Shown piece by piece: positions 1 to 8,495 of a stretch of 62,519 nucleotides of DNA. Each line of letters starts with the position of its first letter. Position 1 is the first letter of the stretch. The stretch comes from an uncultured Alphaproteobacteria bacterium (GTDB lineage Bacteria > Pseudomonadota > Alphaproteobacteria > Rhodobacterales > Rhodobacteraceae), in NCBI GenBank assembly GCA_902586855.1, contig CACIIZ010000002.1, positions 1 through 62,519 of the forward strand, written 5' to 3'. The notes beneath the pieces were generated by a model. That model made no database searches. It had not been told where the DNA came from and saw nothing but the letters and a program-made list of their open reading frames with translations. The position numbers were made by a program, and so were the translations under genes.

Positions 1-554
1 ATAAAGGGTAACGTCATAAAAGATCCATAAGTTAGTAATAGAAGAGCACCGTGTAACAAGCTATCTTTGTCAGCAGCAATGAACAAAACAGTTGCGAGGG
101 CGGGCCCCACACAAGGAGTCCAGCCAAACCCAAATGCCAGACCCATGGCGTAACTTCCCAAAAATCTAGATGGAGCCAGATTACTGGTGAAGCGAATCTC
201 CCGGTAAAGAATTGAAAATTTTAGCAAGCCTAGAAAATGCAAAGAAAAAATCCCTAATAAGATCGCTGCTAAGAGATTCAGTTCAGACATGTATTCTCTG
301 AATAATTGTCCTATGGTTGAAGCAGCTAGGCCCATCATCATGAATATTGTAACTATCCCGAGAGAAAAAAATACTGTGTTTAAAAGGAGTTTTTTTCTAA
401 TCACGTTGGAGAACATCCTTTCATTCCTGAATTCCTCCATAGTGATTCCAGCAAGGTAACAGAGATAAAATGGTACTAAAGGCAACACACAAGGGGAAAA
501 AAAGGAGAGTAATCCTGCTAAGGCTGCACCACTATAGCTAATGCTGAAATCCAT
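1..554 (-). CDS. ccdA: CcdA/DsbD-type thiol-disulfide transmembrane protein (partial)
   Basis: This is an inner-membrane protein that carries reducing equivalents from cytoplasmic thioredoxin to periplasmic thiol proteins, usually for cytochrome c maturation or related repair. Reading from the ATG at 554, about 184 codons are open and run off the window edge, so the C-terminus is missing. The first half carries FFSPCVLPLVPFY and the second FGFGWTPCVGPALATVL. These are the two pseudo-symmetric Cys-Pro hallmarks of the CcdA family, set in hydrophobic segments. It is divergent from the secreted CxxC protein at 638, which could be its periplasmic redox partner (inference). Family assignment is secure; the exact partner is not. 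Confidence 0.92.
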   Translation of the reverse strand, partial: MDFSISYSGAALAGLLSFFSPCVLPLVPFYLCYLAGITMEEFRNERMFSNVIRKKLLLNTVFFSLGIVTIFMMMGLAASTIGQLFREYMSELNLLAAILLGIFSLHFLGLLKFSILYREIRFTSNLAPSRFLGSYAMGLAFGFGWTPCVGPALATVLFIAADKDSLLHGALLLLTYGSFMTLPF

Positions 555-637
555 TTTTACCTCAGGCTTTTATTTTGTGGACTAATAGCTCATGATATAT
601 AATAGCTTAAAAGGGATTAACAATAGGTGCCCAAATT

Positions 638-1030
638 ATGCTTTCAAATACTTGTAGGATCAGGAATGTATTCTTATGTCTAATGCTTATATTTAGTTCA
701 GCACAGGTTTTGCGTGCCGACAGTCTTAACCTTGGTTTACTAATGATTGATGATACGGCTTGTCCATATTGTGAGCTTTGGGATGAAGAAATTGGTTACA
801 TGTACTCCAGAAGCCAAGAGGGTAAACTAGCACCATTAATAAGGCACCATTACGGTGAAAAAATACCAAATGAAATAGTTTTGGTATCTGAGCCGGTAGT
901 TACTCCAACCTTTATATTGCTGGAAAACAATAAAGAGCGTTTTAGAATTGAGGGTTATCCAGGAGAGGAGTTTTTTTGGTCTTTTCTAGTGGAATATATT
1001 CTTAAAATAAAAAAAATGAAAAATAATTAG
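638..1030 (+). CDS. Secreted thioredoxin-like CxxC protein (SoxS/SoxW-like)
   Basis: This 130-residue protein has an N-terminal signal peptide (about residues 8-27, ending near VLRADS) and a single CPYC redox motif near residue 42 in the context DDTACPYCELWDEE. A conserved-looking cis-Pro segment, VVTPTFILLE, follows around residue 87. The order resembles small periplasmic thioredoxin-fold proteins such as SoxS of sulfur-oxidation loci. It is divergent from the ccdA-like gene, and CcdA proteins are known to reduce such periplasmic thioredoxins, so the two probably form a redox pair (inference). No sox genes are visible in this window, so the substrate is unknown. Confidence 0.8.
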   Translation: MLSNTCRIRNVFLCLMLIFSSAQVLRADSLNLGLLMIDDTACPYCELWDEEIGYMYSRSQEGKLAPLIRHHYGEKIPNEIVLVSEPVVTPTFILLENNKERFRIEGYPGEEFFWSFLVEYILKIKKMKNN

Positions 1031-1103
1031 GAAAAATTTTTATTCCATGAAGGTTGGTATCTTTCTTGCAAAATATATCGCAACACTACAGGAGATAGCA
1101 CCA

Positions 1104-1301
1104 ATGAAAACCAGAGAACCCTCAGATTTAATAGTAGAAGTTTTTGCAGTCGCAGTTTCCGAACTAGTCGCATTAGGGCTTTCACGAGAAGAGGCAGTCC
1201 TAGGATTGCTAAGTCAAGCGGCAGTGCAAGCAAATCCTGGAGCAATGGTGCATGCTGCGGTGTTACATCAAAAGTTTCATTCTGATTTTGTTGATAGTTA
1301 G
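1104..1301 (+). CDS. Small helical protein of unknown function
   Basis: I do not recognise this 65-residue protein. The frame is open from an ATG at 1047, but the ATG at 1104 has a Shine-Dalgarno GGAG at 1091-1094 and gives a cleaner N-terminus (MKTREPSDLIVEVF), so I prefer it. The product looks like a compact all-helical protein with an Ala/Leu-rich middle (SREEAVLGLLSQAAVQANPG) and no signal peptide or membrane segment. It follows the CxxC protein on the same strand with a gap of about 70 bases. The opposite-strand frame at 1027-1308 is a less credible alternative because it is low-complexity Leu-rich. Confidence 0.5.
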   Translation: MKTREPSDLIVEVFAVAVSELVALGLSREEAVLGLLSQAAVQANPGAMVHAAVLHQKFHSDFVDS

Positions 1302-1387
1302 AAAACAAATTAATCTTTGCGATTTTGTTAATTATCTTAATAAGAGAGCTGAAGACTTTTGATGTGTAGTAAGTAGTAAGATAAAGT

Positions 1388-2059
1388 TCAAAACCCTATG
1401 AAATTTGATATTTCACCAAGAGGTGCACGGTCTGTTCTTAGAGAATTTATGGGGTCATTATTTTCCATATAACCCATAGCTACTCCGCAAAATAGCATTA
1501 GATTGCTTGGCGCCCTAACATAGTCTTGTACCAGTTCATGAAAAACACACCAGGATTCTTGTGCGCAAGTGTCTAGACCATATTCTTTTGATAGTAAAAA
1601 AATGTTTTGTAAATACATTCCTACATCAGACCATTGCGGTGGCCCCATTTTTCTATCAATGAAGACAAAAATTCCAACTGGAGCATTAAACAATTTAAAA
1701 TTCCTAGAGAATTGTTGTCTTCGCTGTACCTTTTCGTCCCGTCCTATATTTAAGATAGAGTATAAGTCTTCTCCACATTTAAAGCGTCTACTCCAATAAG
1801 GTTCCTCAAGTTCTTTCGGATAAACAGAATATTCAGGTGAATGACCCTTTGGAAATAATTTCAATTCTTGCTCAACTATTATCAATAATTTTTTCAATTC
1901 ATCCCCACCTATGACAAACAAATGCCAAGGTTGCAGATTTCCCCCAGAGGGCGATCTTCCCGCCTTATTCAAAATGGTTTTTAGTAGTTCCAAACTTACA
2001 GGTTTTGTTTTAAAAGCTCTGCAACTTATTCTTTTTTGAATTGCCTCAGATACGCGCAT
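1388..2059 (-). CDS. Nitroreductase family protein
   Basis: This is an FMN-dependent NAD(P)H oxidoreductase of the nitroreductase superfamily, 223 residues, the usual length. The N-terminus MRVSEAIQKRISCRAFKTKP and the following AGRSPSGGNLQPWHLFVI segment are the canonical FMN-contacting RxSxRxF and SPSGGNxQPW motifs. The region around GLDTCAQESW matches the second half of the fold. The physiological substrate cannot be inferred; quinones, nitroaromatics and dehydropyridines are all known for the family. It is convergent with the gene at 1104 and stands alone. The start is the ATG at 2059, directly before the family N-terminus. Confidence 0.9.
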   Translation of the reverse strand: MRVSEAIQKRISCRAFKTKPVSLELLKTILNKAGRSPSGGNLQPWHLFVIGGDELKKLLIIVEQELKLFPKGHSPEYSVYPKELEEPYWSRRFKCGEDLYSILNIGRDEKVQRRQQFSRNFKLFNAPVGIFVFIDRKMGPPQWSDVGMYLQNIFLLSKEYGLDTCAQESWCVFHELVQDYVRAPSNLMLFCGVAMGYMENNDPINSLRTDRAPLGEISNFIGF

Positions 2060-2160
2060 TAACTTTTAAACCTTTTTAGCGTCTTCCTAATAAACAAAAG
2101 TTATTAACCTAAAGTTAATTGGGCTGCAAATCTAGATTGGTGATTTTCAATAATATAAGG

Positions 2161-3063
2161 TTATCTTTTTCTGAATTGCAACTCTCTAACTTCCCAATAA
2201 CCATCTGTGGCTTTAAGTTTATTATTTGATTCAATAATTTCAAAAATGTTGGATCCCTTTTGATCAGCAGCAAAAATATCAGCTCCGTTATCGATAAGAG
2301 TAAAAATTACCAAAGAATTCTTATTCCATTTTGCTGCTTCGTGAAGCGGAGTTCGCCCTATGTCTGCACCCGAATTAACCTCTCCTCCAGCATCTATTAA
2401 AGACTCAATTACTTTTGGGTTTGTATTCCAGCCGGCAGCCCCATGAAGCGGGGTTATGCCGTATTTAGTTTTTGCATTGGCTTCTGCACCAGCGTTTAAC
2501 AAAAGGGTAATTTTTTTAAGAGAACCAAATGGTGCAGTTAAATGTAGAGGAGTTCTACGCATGTCATCCATGGCGTTTACCAGCGCACCAGACTCTAGAA
2601 GTAATTTAACTATCTCCTCATTTTTATTGAATTTAGTACTGTGCAATGGTGACCAATCATTCTTATTTTTGGCATTGATGTCAGCCCCTGCCTTTAGAAG
2701 GGTTTCTAGTACTAGAGGATTAGGATTTCTCATGGCGGCATCATGGAGAGGAGTACCTCCTGAGGCATTCCTAGCATCGAGATTGGCTCCTGCCTGAATC
2801 AGCAATTTGATCACCTTTGGATCTTGATTATATAGTGCGGCCAAATGGAGTGGTGTCCTACCCATGGTATCTCTGACCTTTGCGCTTTGTCCCTTGTTGA
2901 GGCACGCTATGATCTTGTCTGATTTTACAGTTTCCCAATAAGGTTTAATTTGAAGAATCGCATTGCCCTCCACCCATTCAGTGCAGGAGTCAGAGTTGGC
3001 AGTCCCAAGAACCAATGGGTTAAAAAGAACCAGTAGGCTAAGAAAAAAATTTCTAAACATCAT
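2161..3063 (-). CDS. Exported ankyrin-repeat protein
   Basis: The chosen start (ATG at 3063, with AAGG about nine bases upstream) gives a 300-residue protein with a signal peptide, MMFRNFFLSLLVLF onward. An upstream in-frame GTG at 3105 would bury that signal. After a short Cys-containing linker (NSDSCTEW) there are six ankyrin repeats with the TPLHxAA core (GRTPLHLAALY, GGTPLHDAAMR, DWSPLHSTKF, RRTPLHLTAP, GITPLHGAAG, GRTPLHEAAK) and a degenerate seventh. Ankyrin arrays mediate protein-protein contacts; an exported one suggests a periplasmic or surface binding scaffold. It is divergent from the thiamine operon. No ligand can be predicted. Confidence 0.88.
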   Translation of the reverse strand: MMFRNFFLSLLVLFNPLVLGTANSDSCTEWVEGNAILQIKPYWETVKSDKIIACLNKGQSAKVRDTMGRTPLHLAALYNQDPKVIKLLIQAGANLDARNASGGTPLHDAAMRNPNPLVLETLLKAGADINAKNKNDWSPLHSTKFNKNEEIVKLLLESGALVNAMDDMRRTPLHLTAPFGSLKKITLLLNAGAEANAKTKYGITPLHGAAGWNTNPKVIESLIDAGGEVNSGADIGRTPLHEAAKWNKNSLVIFTLIDNGADIFAADQKGSNIFEIIESNNKLKATDGYWEVRELQFRKR

Positions 3064-3157
3064 CCCATATACCTTCACCAAACGATACCACCGAATGAAC
3101 GACACGGTAAAATATTCTTTTAACTTTAAAGCAAACTATTTGATCACTAAATAATAG

Positions 3158-3186
3158 TTGAAAATGTTGTACAAGTACATTATGTA
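3158..3186 (+). promoter_or_regulatory. Candidate sigma70 promoter of the thiamine operon
   Basis: TTGAAA at 3158-3163 and TATGTA at 3181-3186 are separated by 17 bases. The -35 matches consensus well and the -10 matches weakly. Transcription would begin close to 3193, just before the TPP aptamer, which is why I consider it plausible. Confidence 0.45.
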
Positions 3187-3193
3187 GGAGTTC

Positions 3194-3282
3194 AACCTCG
3201 GGGTGCTAGCGTGCTGGCTGAGATGAAAGTTTCAAACCCGTTGAACCTGAACCGATTAGTGTCGGCGTAGGGAAGGGATTGC
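3194..3282 (+). promoter_or_regulatory. TPP riboswitch (THI element)
   Basis: The segment contains the conserved THI-box blocks in order: GGGGTGCT, then CTGAGATGAAA, then ACCCGTTGAACCTGA, a short variable P3-like part, and GTCGGCGTAGGGAAGGGA. This is the thiamine pyrophosphate aptamer. Downstream, GCAC (3281-3284) and CAGC (3293-3296) can pair with GTGC and GCTG in the segment GTGCTGGAG that holds the Shine-Dalgarno of thiB. This suggests translational control in which TPP binding hides the ribosome site; that expression platform is my inference. It precedes thiB by about 50 bases. Confidence 0.95.
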
Positions 3283-3330
3283 ACCTAAGCTACAGCCTAT
3301 ACTAAAAACTATTGTGCTGGAGATTTAGTT

Positions 3331-4329
3331 ATGAAAATAGATAAGATATCACTGTCAATAATTTCAATAATTTTTCTCACAGTATTCAGTTTTTCTGTAA
3401 AAGCCGCACCAATTTTAACCGTGTACGCGCCTGATTACTTTGTGTCTGAGTGGGGACCAGGGCCCAAAATTAAAGAGTCTTTTGAAAGTAGTTGTAATTG
3501 TACCCTAAAATTTGTGCCTGGAGATCCTTTGTCCCGACTCGGTTTAGAGGGGAGCAAAACTAATGCTGATATTCTAATTGGCCTTAATTCCGATACTATA
3601 TCAAAGGCTAGAAACCTGAAATTGCTTGAACCACACAACATTACGGAGCCAATGCCGCAACTTCCAATCGAATGGGATGATAATGTTTTCCTGCCATTCA
3701 ATTGGAGCTACGTTTCATTTGTTTTTGACAATGAAAAAATTGAAGACGTTCCTAGTAACTTCATTGATCTTGCCAATGATCCTCAAGATTACAAAATTAT
3801 AATCCAGGATCCTCGAACTTCACCTGCTGGACTAGCGTTAATTTTATGGATTAAGACAATTTATGGAGATGAGGCTCAAGAGATTTGGTCTAAATTGTCA
3901 AAAAAGGTATTAACTGTAACAAAAGGCTGGTCCGAAGCTTATGGGATGTTTACTGCTGGTGAGTCTGAGATGGTCTTATCCTTTTCTACATCTCCTGCAT
4001 ATCATCAAGTTATAGAAAAGGATCACACAAAATCAGCGCTTATCTTTGATGAGGGCCACTATGTTTATCTAGAGCTTGCGGCCAAAGTGAAAGGATCTAA
4101 AAACTCTGAACTAGCAGACAAATTTATGAATTTTATATTGTCGCCAGCTTTTCAGAGTGTAATTCCACTTACTAATTGGTCATATCCTGTAAGGCTTAAA
4201 AAGAGTGAATGGCCTTCAGAGTTTGTGGATTTGCCATCTCCAAAGAAAGCTTTGTTCCTAGATGAGGATAAAGCTAGTAAACTAATTCCAGTGGCGATAA
4301 ATGAATGGCTTACAGCAATGTCAAGATGA
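3331..4329 (+). CDS. thiB: Thiamine ABC transporter, periplasmic substrate-binding protein
   Basis: This is the 332-residue thiamine/TPP-binding protein of the ThiBPQ importer. A signal peptide spans about residues 1-25 (MKIDKISLSIISIIFLTVFS region, cleavage near VKAAP). The mature N-terminus LTVYAPDYFVSEWGPGP and the later ESFESSCNCTLKFVPG match the TbpA/ThiB family, as do the DPRTSPAGLALILW and KGWSEAYGMFTAGE segments that line the ligand cleft. GGAG at 3319-3322 precedes the ATG. It is the first gene of a three-gene operon behind a TPP riboswitch, which fixes the substrate class with high confidence. Confidence 0.95.
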   Translation: MKIDKISLSIISIIFLTVFSFSVKAAPILTVYAPDYFVSEWGPGPKIKESFESSCNCTLKFVPGDPLSRLGLEGSKTNADILIGLNSDTISKARNLKLLEPHNITEPMPQLPIEWDDNVFLPFNWSYVSFVFDNEKIEDVPSNFIDLANDPQDYKIIIQDPRTSPAGLALILWIKTIYGDEAQEIWSKLSKKVLTVTKGWSEAYGMFTAGESEMVLSFSTSPAYHQVIEKDHTKSALIFDEGHYVYLELAAKVKGSKNSELADKFMNFILSPAFQSVIPLTNWSYPVRLKKSEWPSEFVDLPSPKKALFLDEDKASKLIPVAINEWLTAMSR

Positions 4330-5882
4330 GTTTAAATAAATTACTTTTTACATGCTCACTAATATTTATTGCTGCAATGACAGTAGGTTCCATGATTGTT
4401 ACACTGATATGGTCTGGAGAAAGATTAGTTTTTCTATCTAGTTATGAACTGAAAGTCTTTTTTTTTACTATAAAACAAGCTATATTATCTGCTGCCATAA
4501 GCTGTTTTTTGGCAGTTCCCATCGCTAGGGCTCTATTCAGGAGAGATTTTTTATTCAAAGAACATTTAATTAGTTTGCTGGGAATTCCATTCATTTTACC
4601 AGTTATTTCGGCAATTTTTGGTTTAATTTTGGTTTTTGGCAATAATGGACTCTTGAACACATTTTTAGTTTTTCTAGGGTTGCCTAAACTGACAATTTAT
4701 GGACTATCAGGAATTCTTTTAGCTCATGTTTTCTTCAATCTTCCTTTGGCTGCAAGACTACTTCTCCTAGCCTGGAATGAAATTCCAAACGAGCAGTTCA
4801 AACTGGCAGCATCTTTAGGATTTAAAGACACAGAACTCTTTCGCCACATTGAGTTACCCATGCTAAGATCTACTCTTCCTGGTTTGTTAGTTTTGATTTT
4901 TCTAATTTGCATTACCAGCTTTTCTATAGCTTTGACTATGGGAGGGGGACCAAATTCAACAACTTTGGAAGTTGCCATCTACGAGGCTTTACGGTTTCAA
5001 TTAGATTTTTCTAAAGCCGCATCATTAGCGTGCTTTCAATTCATGATATGTGGCTGCGTCGCTTTCTTATTGTTAATCTTAGGTGGTAGCAATTCGTCCT
5101 TTAAGGCTATAGACTTAAGAATACAGACCTATAATAACCCATACTTTTCAAAAGGAATAGTTGACTATATTTTGATTCTTTTTGTTATTTGTTTCTTATT
5201 TGCCCCAATTTTATTACTATTTTTTTACGGATTGATGGGTTTTTTCAATCTCGATACCTCTATCTATTTGGCAGCATTCAATTCTTTGATCCTTTCAATT
5301 ACATCGGGATTTTTGGGAGTAGTAATAGCGTCCTCCATTTCATTCTGGGTCGCAACTTCAAAGACTCATTCACACCTCAAATACATTGAAACTTTAAGTA
5401 TCTTTATTTTAGCTTCTTCTCCCATAGTAATGGGGACAGGTATCTTCCTGATTCTAAGACCGATCATTTCCTTTGAATATCTAACGCCGTTGCTCGTGAT
5501 ATGTGTAAATGTGACAATGAGCCTTCCTTTTATGTTGCGCGCTCTGGTTCCCGCAGTAAGTATCGTTGAACAGGATCACGGTAAATTGTCTGATAGTTTA
5601 AGCATCACAGGGATCAACAGGGTTAAGAATATCATTTTTCCAAGAGTAGCTCCTGCTATCGGATTCTGTTTTGGGATAGGGTCTGCCTTGTCTATGGGTG
5701 ATTTGGGCGTGATAACATTTTTCTCTTTTGGTGAATTCCAGACACTGCCTTTGGTAATATACAGATTGATGATTTCCTACCGAATGGAACAAGCATTCAG
5801 TGCAGCAGTGCTGCTGGTCTTCATTTGTTTCGTTCTTTTTCAGATTTTTGACTTATTGGGAAAATATTATGCTGATCGTTAG
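4326..5882 (+). CDS. thiP: Thiamine ABC transporter, permease
   Basis: This fused two-domain permease has 518 residues and about twelve membrane segments. Each half carries an EAA-loop that contacts the ATPase: NEQFKLAASLGFKD followed by ELPML in the N-terminal half, and GKLSDSLSITGINRVKN followed by FPRVAPAIG in the C-terminal half. The preferred start is the ATG at 4326, which overlaps the thiB stop codon as ATGA, a sign of translational coupling; a start 21 bases upstream is open but less likely. The gene overlaps thiQ by 14 bases. Family and context agree fully. Confidence 0.95.
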   Translation: MSLNKLLFTCSLIFIAAMTVGSMIVTLIWSGERLVFLSSYELKVFFFTIKQAILSAAISCFLAVPIARALFRRDFLFKEHLISLLGIPFILPVISAIFGLILVFGNNGLLNTFLVFLGLPKLTIYGLSGILLAHVFFNLPLAARLLLLAWNEIPNEQFKLAASLGFKDTELFRHIELPMLRSTLPGLLVLIFLICITSFSIALTMGGGPNSTTLEVAIYEALRFQLDFSKAASLACFQFMICGCVAFLLLILGGSNSSFKAIDLRIQTYNNPYFSKGIVDYILILFVICFLFAPILLLFFYGLMGFFNLDTSIYLAAFNSLILSITSGFLGVVIASSISFWVATSKTHSHLKYIETLSIFILASSPIVMGTGIFLILRPIISFEYLTPLLVICVNVTMSLPFMLRALVPAVSIVEQDHGKLSDSLSITGINRVKNIIFPRVAPAIGFCFGIGSALSMGDLGVITFFSFGEFQTLPLVIYRLMISYRMEQAFSAAVLLVFICFVLFQIFDLLGKYYADR

Positions 5883-6579
5883 AAACTTGCGAGCAGGTTA
5901 CAAGCATTTTGAAATCAAGGCAAATTTTTCCGTTAAAGAAGGATCTTTCGTGGCTATTCTGGGGCCTTCTGGGTCAGGAAAAACTACTTTAGTCAATGCT
6001 ATTGCAGGGTTTGTACCTCTTGAAACGGGTAGTATAGAGTGGAAAGATGAAAATATTGCAATTTTGCCCATTGGGGACAGACCTGTGAGCATCTTGTTTC
6101 AAGAGCATAATTTGTTTCCTCATTTAACCATTGAGAAAAATGTCTCGATAGGCCTTAAGCCTAATCTGAAACTGACCTCTAGCGAGCGTGACAAAGTATT
6201 AAGAACTCTCAGGAGAGTTGGGCTAGAAAAATTTGTTAAGTATAAGCCTGCAGAACTTTCGGGTGGCCAAAGGACACGCGTTGCGCTTGCAAGAGCTATG
6301 CTTCGATCCAAACCGTTACTTTTATTAGATGAAGCCTTCTCAGGTTTGGGGCCTGCATTGAGGCTAGAAATGCTAGCCCTCATAATGGATTTTGTAGAGC
6401 AAGAGAACATGACATTGCTAATGGTTACTCATGACATTAATGATGCCATTAAATTAAATCAGCAAATTATCTTTGCGAACGACGGTGAGATAGCTGGCCC
6501 CATGGATCTAACTAAATTTTTAAATTCTAATGAACAAAATTTTAGAGGCTATTTGGGAAGTGGGAAAAAAGAAATTTAA
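5869..6579 (+). CDS. thiQ: Thiamine ABC transporter, ATP-binding protein
   Basis: This 236-residue ATPase powers ThiP. From the ATG at 5869 the Walker A GPSGSGKTT is at residues 32-40, the signature LSGGQRTRVALARA lies in the middle, and Walker B LLLLDEAFSGL precedes a switch His in MVTHDINDA. The short length without a C-terminal regulatory domain is typical of ThiQ. A start at 5800 would give an unsupported N-terminal extension inside thiP. It is the last gene of the riboswitch operon, 28 bases from the convergent protease gene. Confidence 0.95.
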   Translation: MLIVRNLRAGYKHFEIKANFSVKEGSFVAILGPSGSGKTTLVNAIAGFVPLETGSIEWKDENIAILPIGDRPVSILFQEHNLFPHLTIEKNVSIGLKPNLKLTSSERDKVLRTLRRVGLEKFVKYKPAELSGGQRTRVALARAMLRSKPLLLLDEAFSGLGPALRLEMLALIMDFVEQENMTLLMVTHDINDAIKLNQQIIFANDGEIAGPMDLTKFLNSNEQNFRGYLGSGKKEI

Positions 6580-6607
6580 TTCCGCGAACCTACCATAAAA
6601 TCTAATT

Positions 6608-7246
6608 TTATTTCAATTGAATTTTCAAAAAGGATTTCGAAATTTCGTAGTTTTGAAACTTATTCAATAAATCTAAGCCTAATAAAGATTGTTTTGGTCC
6701 CTCGAAATCTTTGGAGACCACTAGTAATTCTGACGGACCTAGTTGGTGACCATGGGCGGTGATGCTACTAATCTCTATTTGATTAGCCAAAATCTTACCA
6801 TTAGCTGTTTCAAGTCTTCTCTGTGAGGAGAGGACATTAACGTTTTTTCCTAATTGGTTAAAATCTTGTTTAGATAGCAGCGTGAGCGTTGCACCGGTAT
6901 CAACAAGAAATTTCACCGGCGTCTCATTTAACTGCAGTGTCAGATAAAAATGTCCATCGTTCTCTTTTCCTATCACTACAGTGTCATCAGAAACAGATTT
7001 GACTTTATCATTTTCATTTTTAACATTGAAACTTATATCGGTCCAAAAGTAGTAGCAAGCCACTGCTCCAAAAAAAATCAAAAACCAAATTGCTAAATTT
7101 TGCAGATTCCTATTCAAATATTTTTTGTTTGATAAAATAAATAAGAAAAATAAGACTGATAATAGTAATATCAGGTATATTAATGTTGAGACATTATTGC
7201 TGGAAAAGGTCATATGGTATTTTATGATAGTTCTATAAATATTCAT
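6608..7246 (-). CDS. Membrane-anchored retropepsin-like aspartic protease
   Basis: The 212-residue product has two N-terminal hydrophobic segments (about residues 20-38 and 50-67) followed by a soluble domain with FLVDTGATLTLLS, where D116-T-G is the catalytic triad of clan AA aspartic proteases. It also has the later LLGLDLLNKFQNYEIS segment typical of the bacterial TIGR02281-type family, which is common in Alphaproteobacteria. One DTG per chain implies that the enzyme works as a dimer, probably with its active site in the periplasm. An internal ATG at 7213 is an alternative start. Substrates for this family are not established. It is convergent with thiQ. Confidence 0.87.
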   Translation of the reverse strand: MNIYRTIIKYHMTFSSNNVSTLIYLILLLSVLFFLFILSNKKYLNRNLQNLAIWFLIFFGAVACYYFWTDISFNVKNENDKVKSVSDDTVVIGKENDGHFYLTLQLNETPVKFLVDTGATLTLLSKQDFNQLGKNVNVLSSQRRLETANGKILANQIEISSITAHGHQLGPSELLVVSKDFEGPKQSLLGLDLLNKFQNYEISKSFLKIQLK

Positions 7247-7432
7247 AGTTAAAGTATCTGTTATTGAAGATAAACGTCTTTACTACGAAGAAGAAAGGCT
7301 AGATATTAGTTTAACGTTAAACCACATCAGCAAGTTGTTCTAATTTTGTGCTTGGAATTTTTCAGTTTGTCAGCGACTACTGTATGATGTATAAGAGATT
7401 TTTGAGACAGGCATATGTGGTGGTAAAGAGCT

Positions 7433-8401
7433 TTGAGTAAAGGTCCAGGTTTAGGTGCGATAAGAAAAGCTAGAGATCTACTAGACGGTAGGATCGTTAA
7501 AACACCTGTTTTGGAGTTATCTAGTAGCAAAATCAAGAATTTGATGCCAGAAGGATCGAATGTGAGGATGAAGTTGGAACTTTTCCAGCATACTGGTTCC
7601 TTTAAATCGCGGGGTGTTCTCATTGCGATCGATGGTCTGTCAGACAAGGAAAGAGAAAAGGGAGTTGTTGCTTTTAGCGCTGGCAACCATGCACTAGCGG
7701 TTTCATGGGGTGCAAAAAATGCTGGTATTAGTGCCAAAGTTGTAATGCTCGAGCATTCAGATCCCTCTCGCATTGAGGGCTGCGAACGGCTTGGAGCAGA
7801 GGTAATTTTGTGTCCAAACATTACAGATGCTCTTTCACTAATGGAAAATATTGCTAAGTCTGAAGGTAGAGTGATACTACAACCATTTGAATCTGAGAAT
7901 ATGATCTTAGGTTCGGCAACTTGTGGTTTGGAAATCATAGAAGATTTTCCAGAACTTGATGTGGCTATAGTACCGATTGGTGGAGGAGGTCTTATAGCAG
8001 GAATATCTGCTGCAATCAAAAGTGTTAAGTCATCAGTTGTGATATACGGGGTTGAACCCGTGGGTGCTGACTCGATGTACAAAAGTTTTCAAAATCAGAA
8101 ACCAGCTAGATTAGACGCTGTCAACACTATAGCGGATAGCCTTGGTCCGCCCATGGCAATGGAATATTCATTCAGTGTGGCTCAAAATTTTGTAGATGCA
8201 ATAGTCAGAGTAAAGGATGAGGAAATGGTTTCGGCCATGAAACTAATGCGTGATCAGCTAAACCTGATGGTGGAGCCTGCCTGTGCAGCTTCCTTGGCAG
8301 GACTATTGGGACCATTAAAAGAAATGATAAGGGAAAAGTCTGTCGCCATAATAGCATGTGGATCAAACATTTCTTATCAACGTTACCAAAAACTCGTTTA
8401 G
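7433..8401 (+). CDS. Threonine/serine dehydratase-like PLP enzyme
   Basis: This is a fold-type II pyridoxal-phosphate enzyme of 322 residues. The Schiff-base lysine is K58 in FQHTGSFKSRGV, the substrate-binding loop is SAGNHA at residues 82-87, and the phosphate loop is the Gly-rich VPIGGGGLIAGIS. This matches the catabolic threonine dehydratase, serine racemase and hydroxyaspartate dehydratase group; it has no ACT regulatory domain, which argues against biosynthetic IlvA. The start is TTG at 7433, preceded by AAAGAG and an in-frame stop at 7424, so no upstream ATG exists. A Rho-independent terminator follows. The exact substrate is open. Confidence 0.85.
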   Translation: MSKGPGLGAIRKARDLLDGRIVKTPVLELSSSKIKNLMPEGSNVRMKLELFQHTGSFKSRGVLIAIDGLSDKEREKGVVAFSAGNHALAVSWGAKNAGISAKVVMLEHSDPSRIEGCERLGAEVILCPNITDALSLMENIAKSEGRVILQPFESENMILGSATCGLEIIEDFPELDVAIVPIGGGGLIAGISAAIKSVKSSVVIYGVEPVGADSMYKSFQNQKPARLDAVNTIADSLGPPMAMEYSFSVAQNFVDAIVRVKDEEMVSAMKLMRDQLNLMVEPACAASLAGLLGPLKEMIREKSVAIIACGSNISYQRYQKLV

Positions 8402-8455
8402 CTAAAGGAGAGTATTAAACTTATTTTTCAGGTCTCCATTATAGAACGGGACATT

Positions 8456-8477
8456 AAGCGCAATAAACGCTTTTTTT
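8456..8477 (+). terminator. Rho-independent terminator
   Basis: AAGCG and CGCTT form a five-pair stem around a seven-base loop, directly followed by a run of Ts (8471-8477). It lies 55 bases after the dehydratase stop codon and separates it from the SDR gene that starts at 8496. Confidence 0.75.
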
Positions 8478-8495
8478 AAGGATCTAGAGAAATCT

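Noticed and set aside
1027-1308. A 93-residue minus-strand frame opposite the small helical protein
   Set aside because: It is a Leu-rich low-complexity translation, while the plus-strand frame has a Shine-Dalgarno and a more protein-like composition.
7327-8082. A long minus-strand frame of 251 residues
   Set aside because: It lies antisense to a well-conserved PLP enzyme with all its motifs, so it is an overlap artefact of codon bias.
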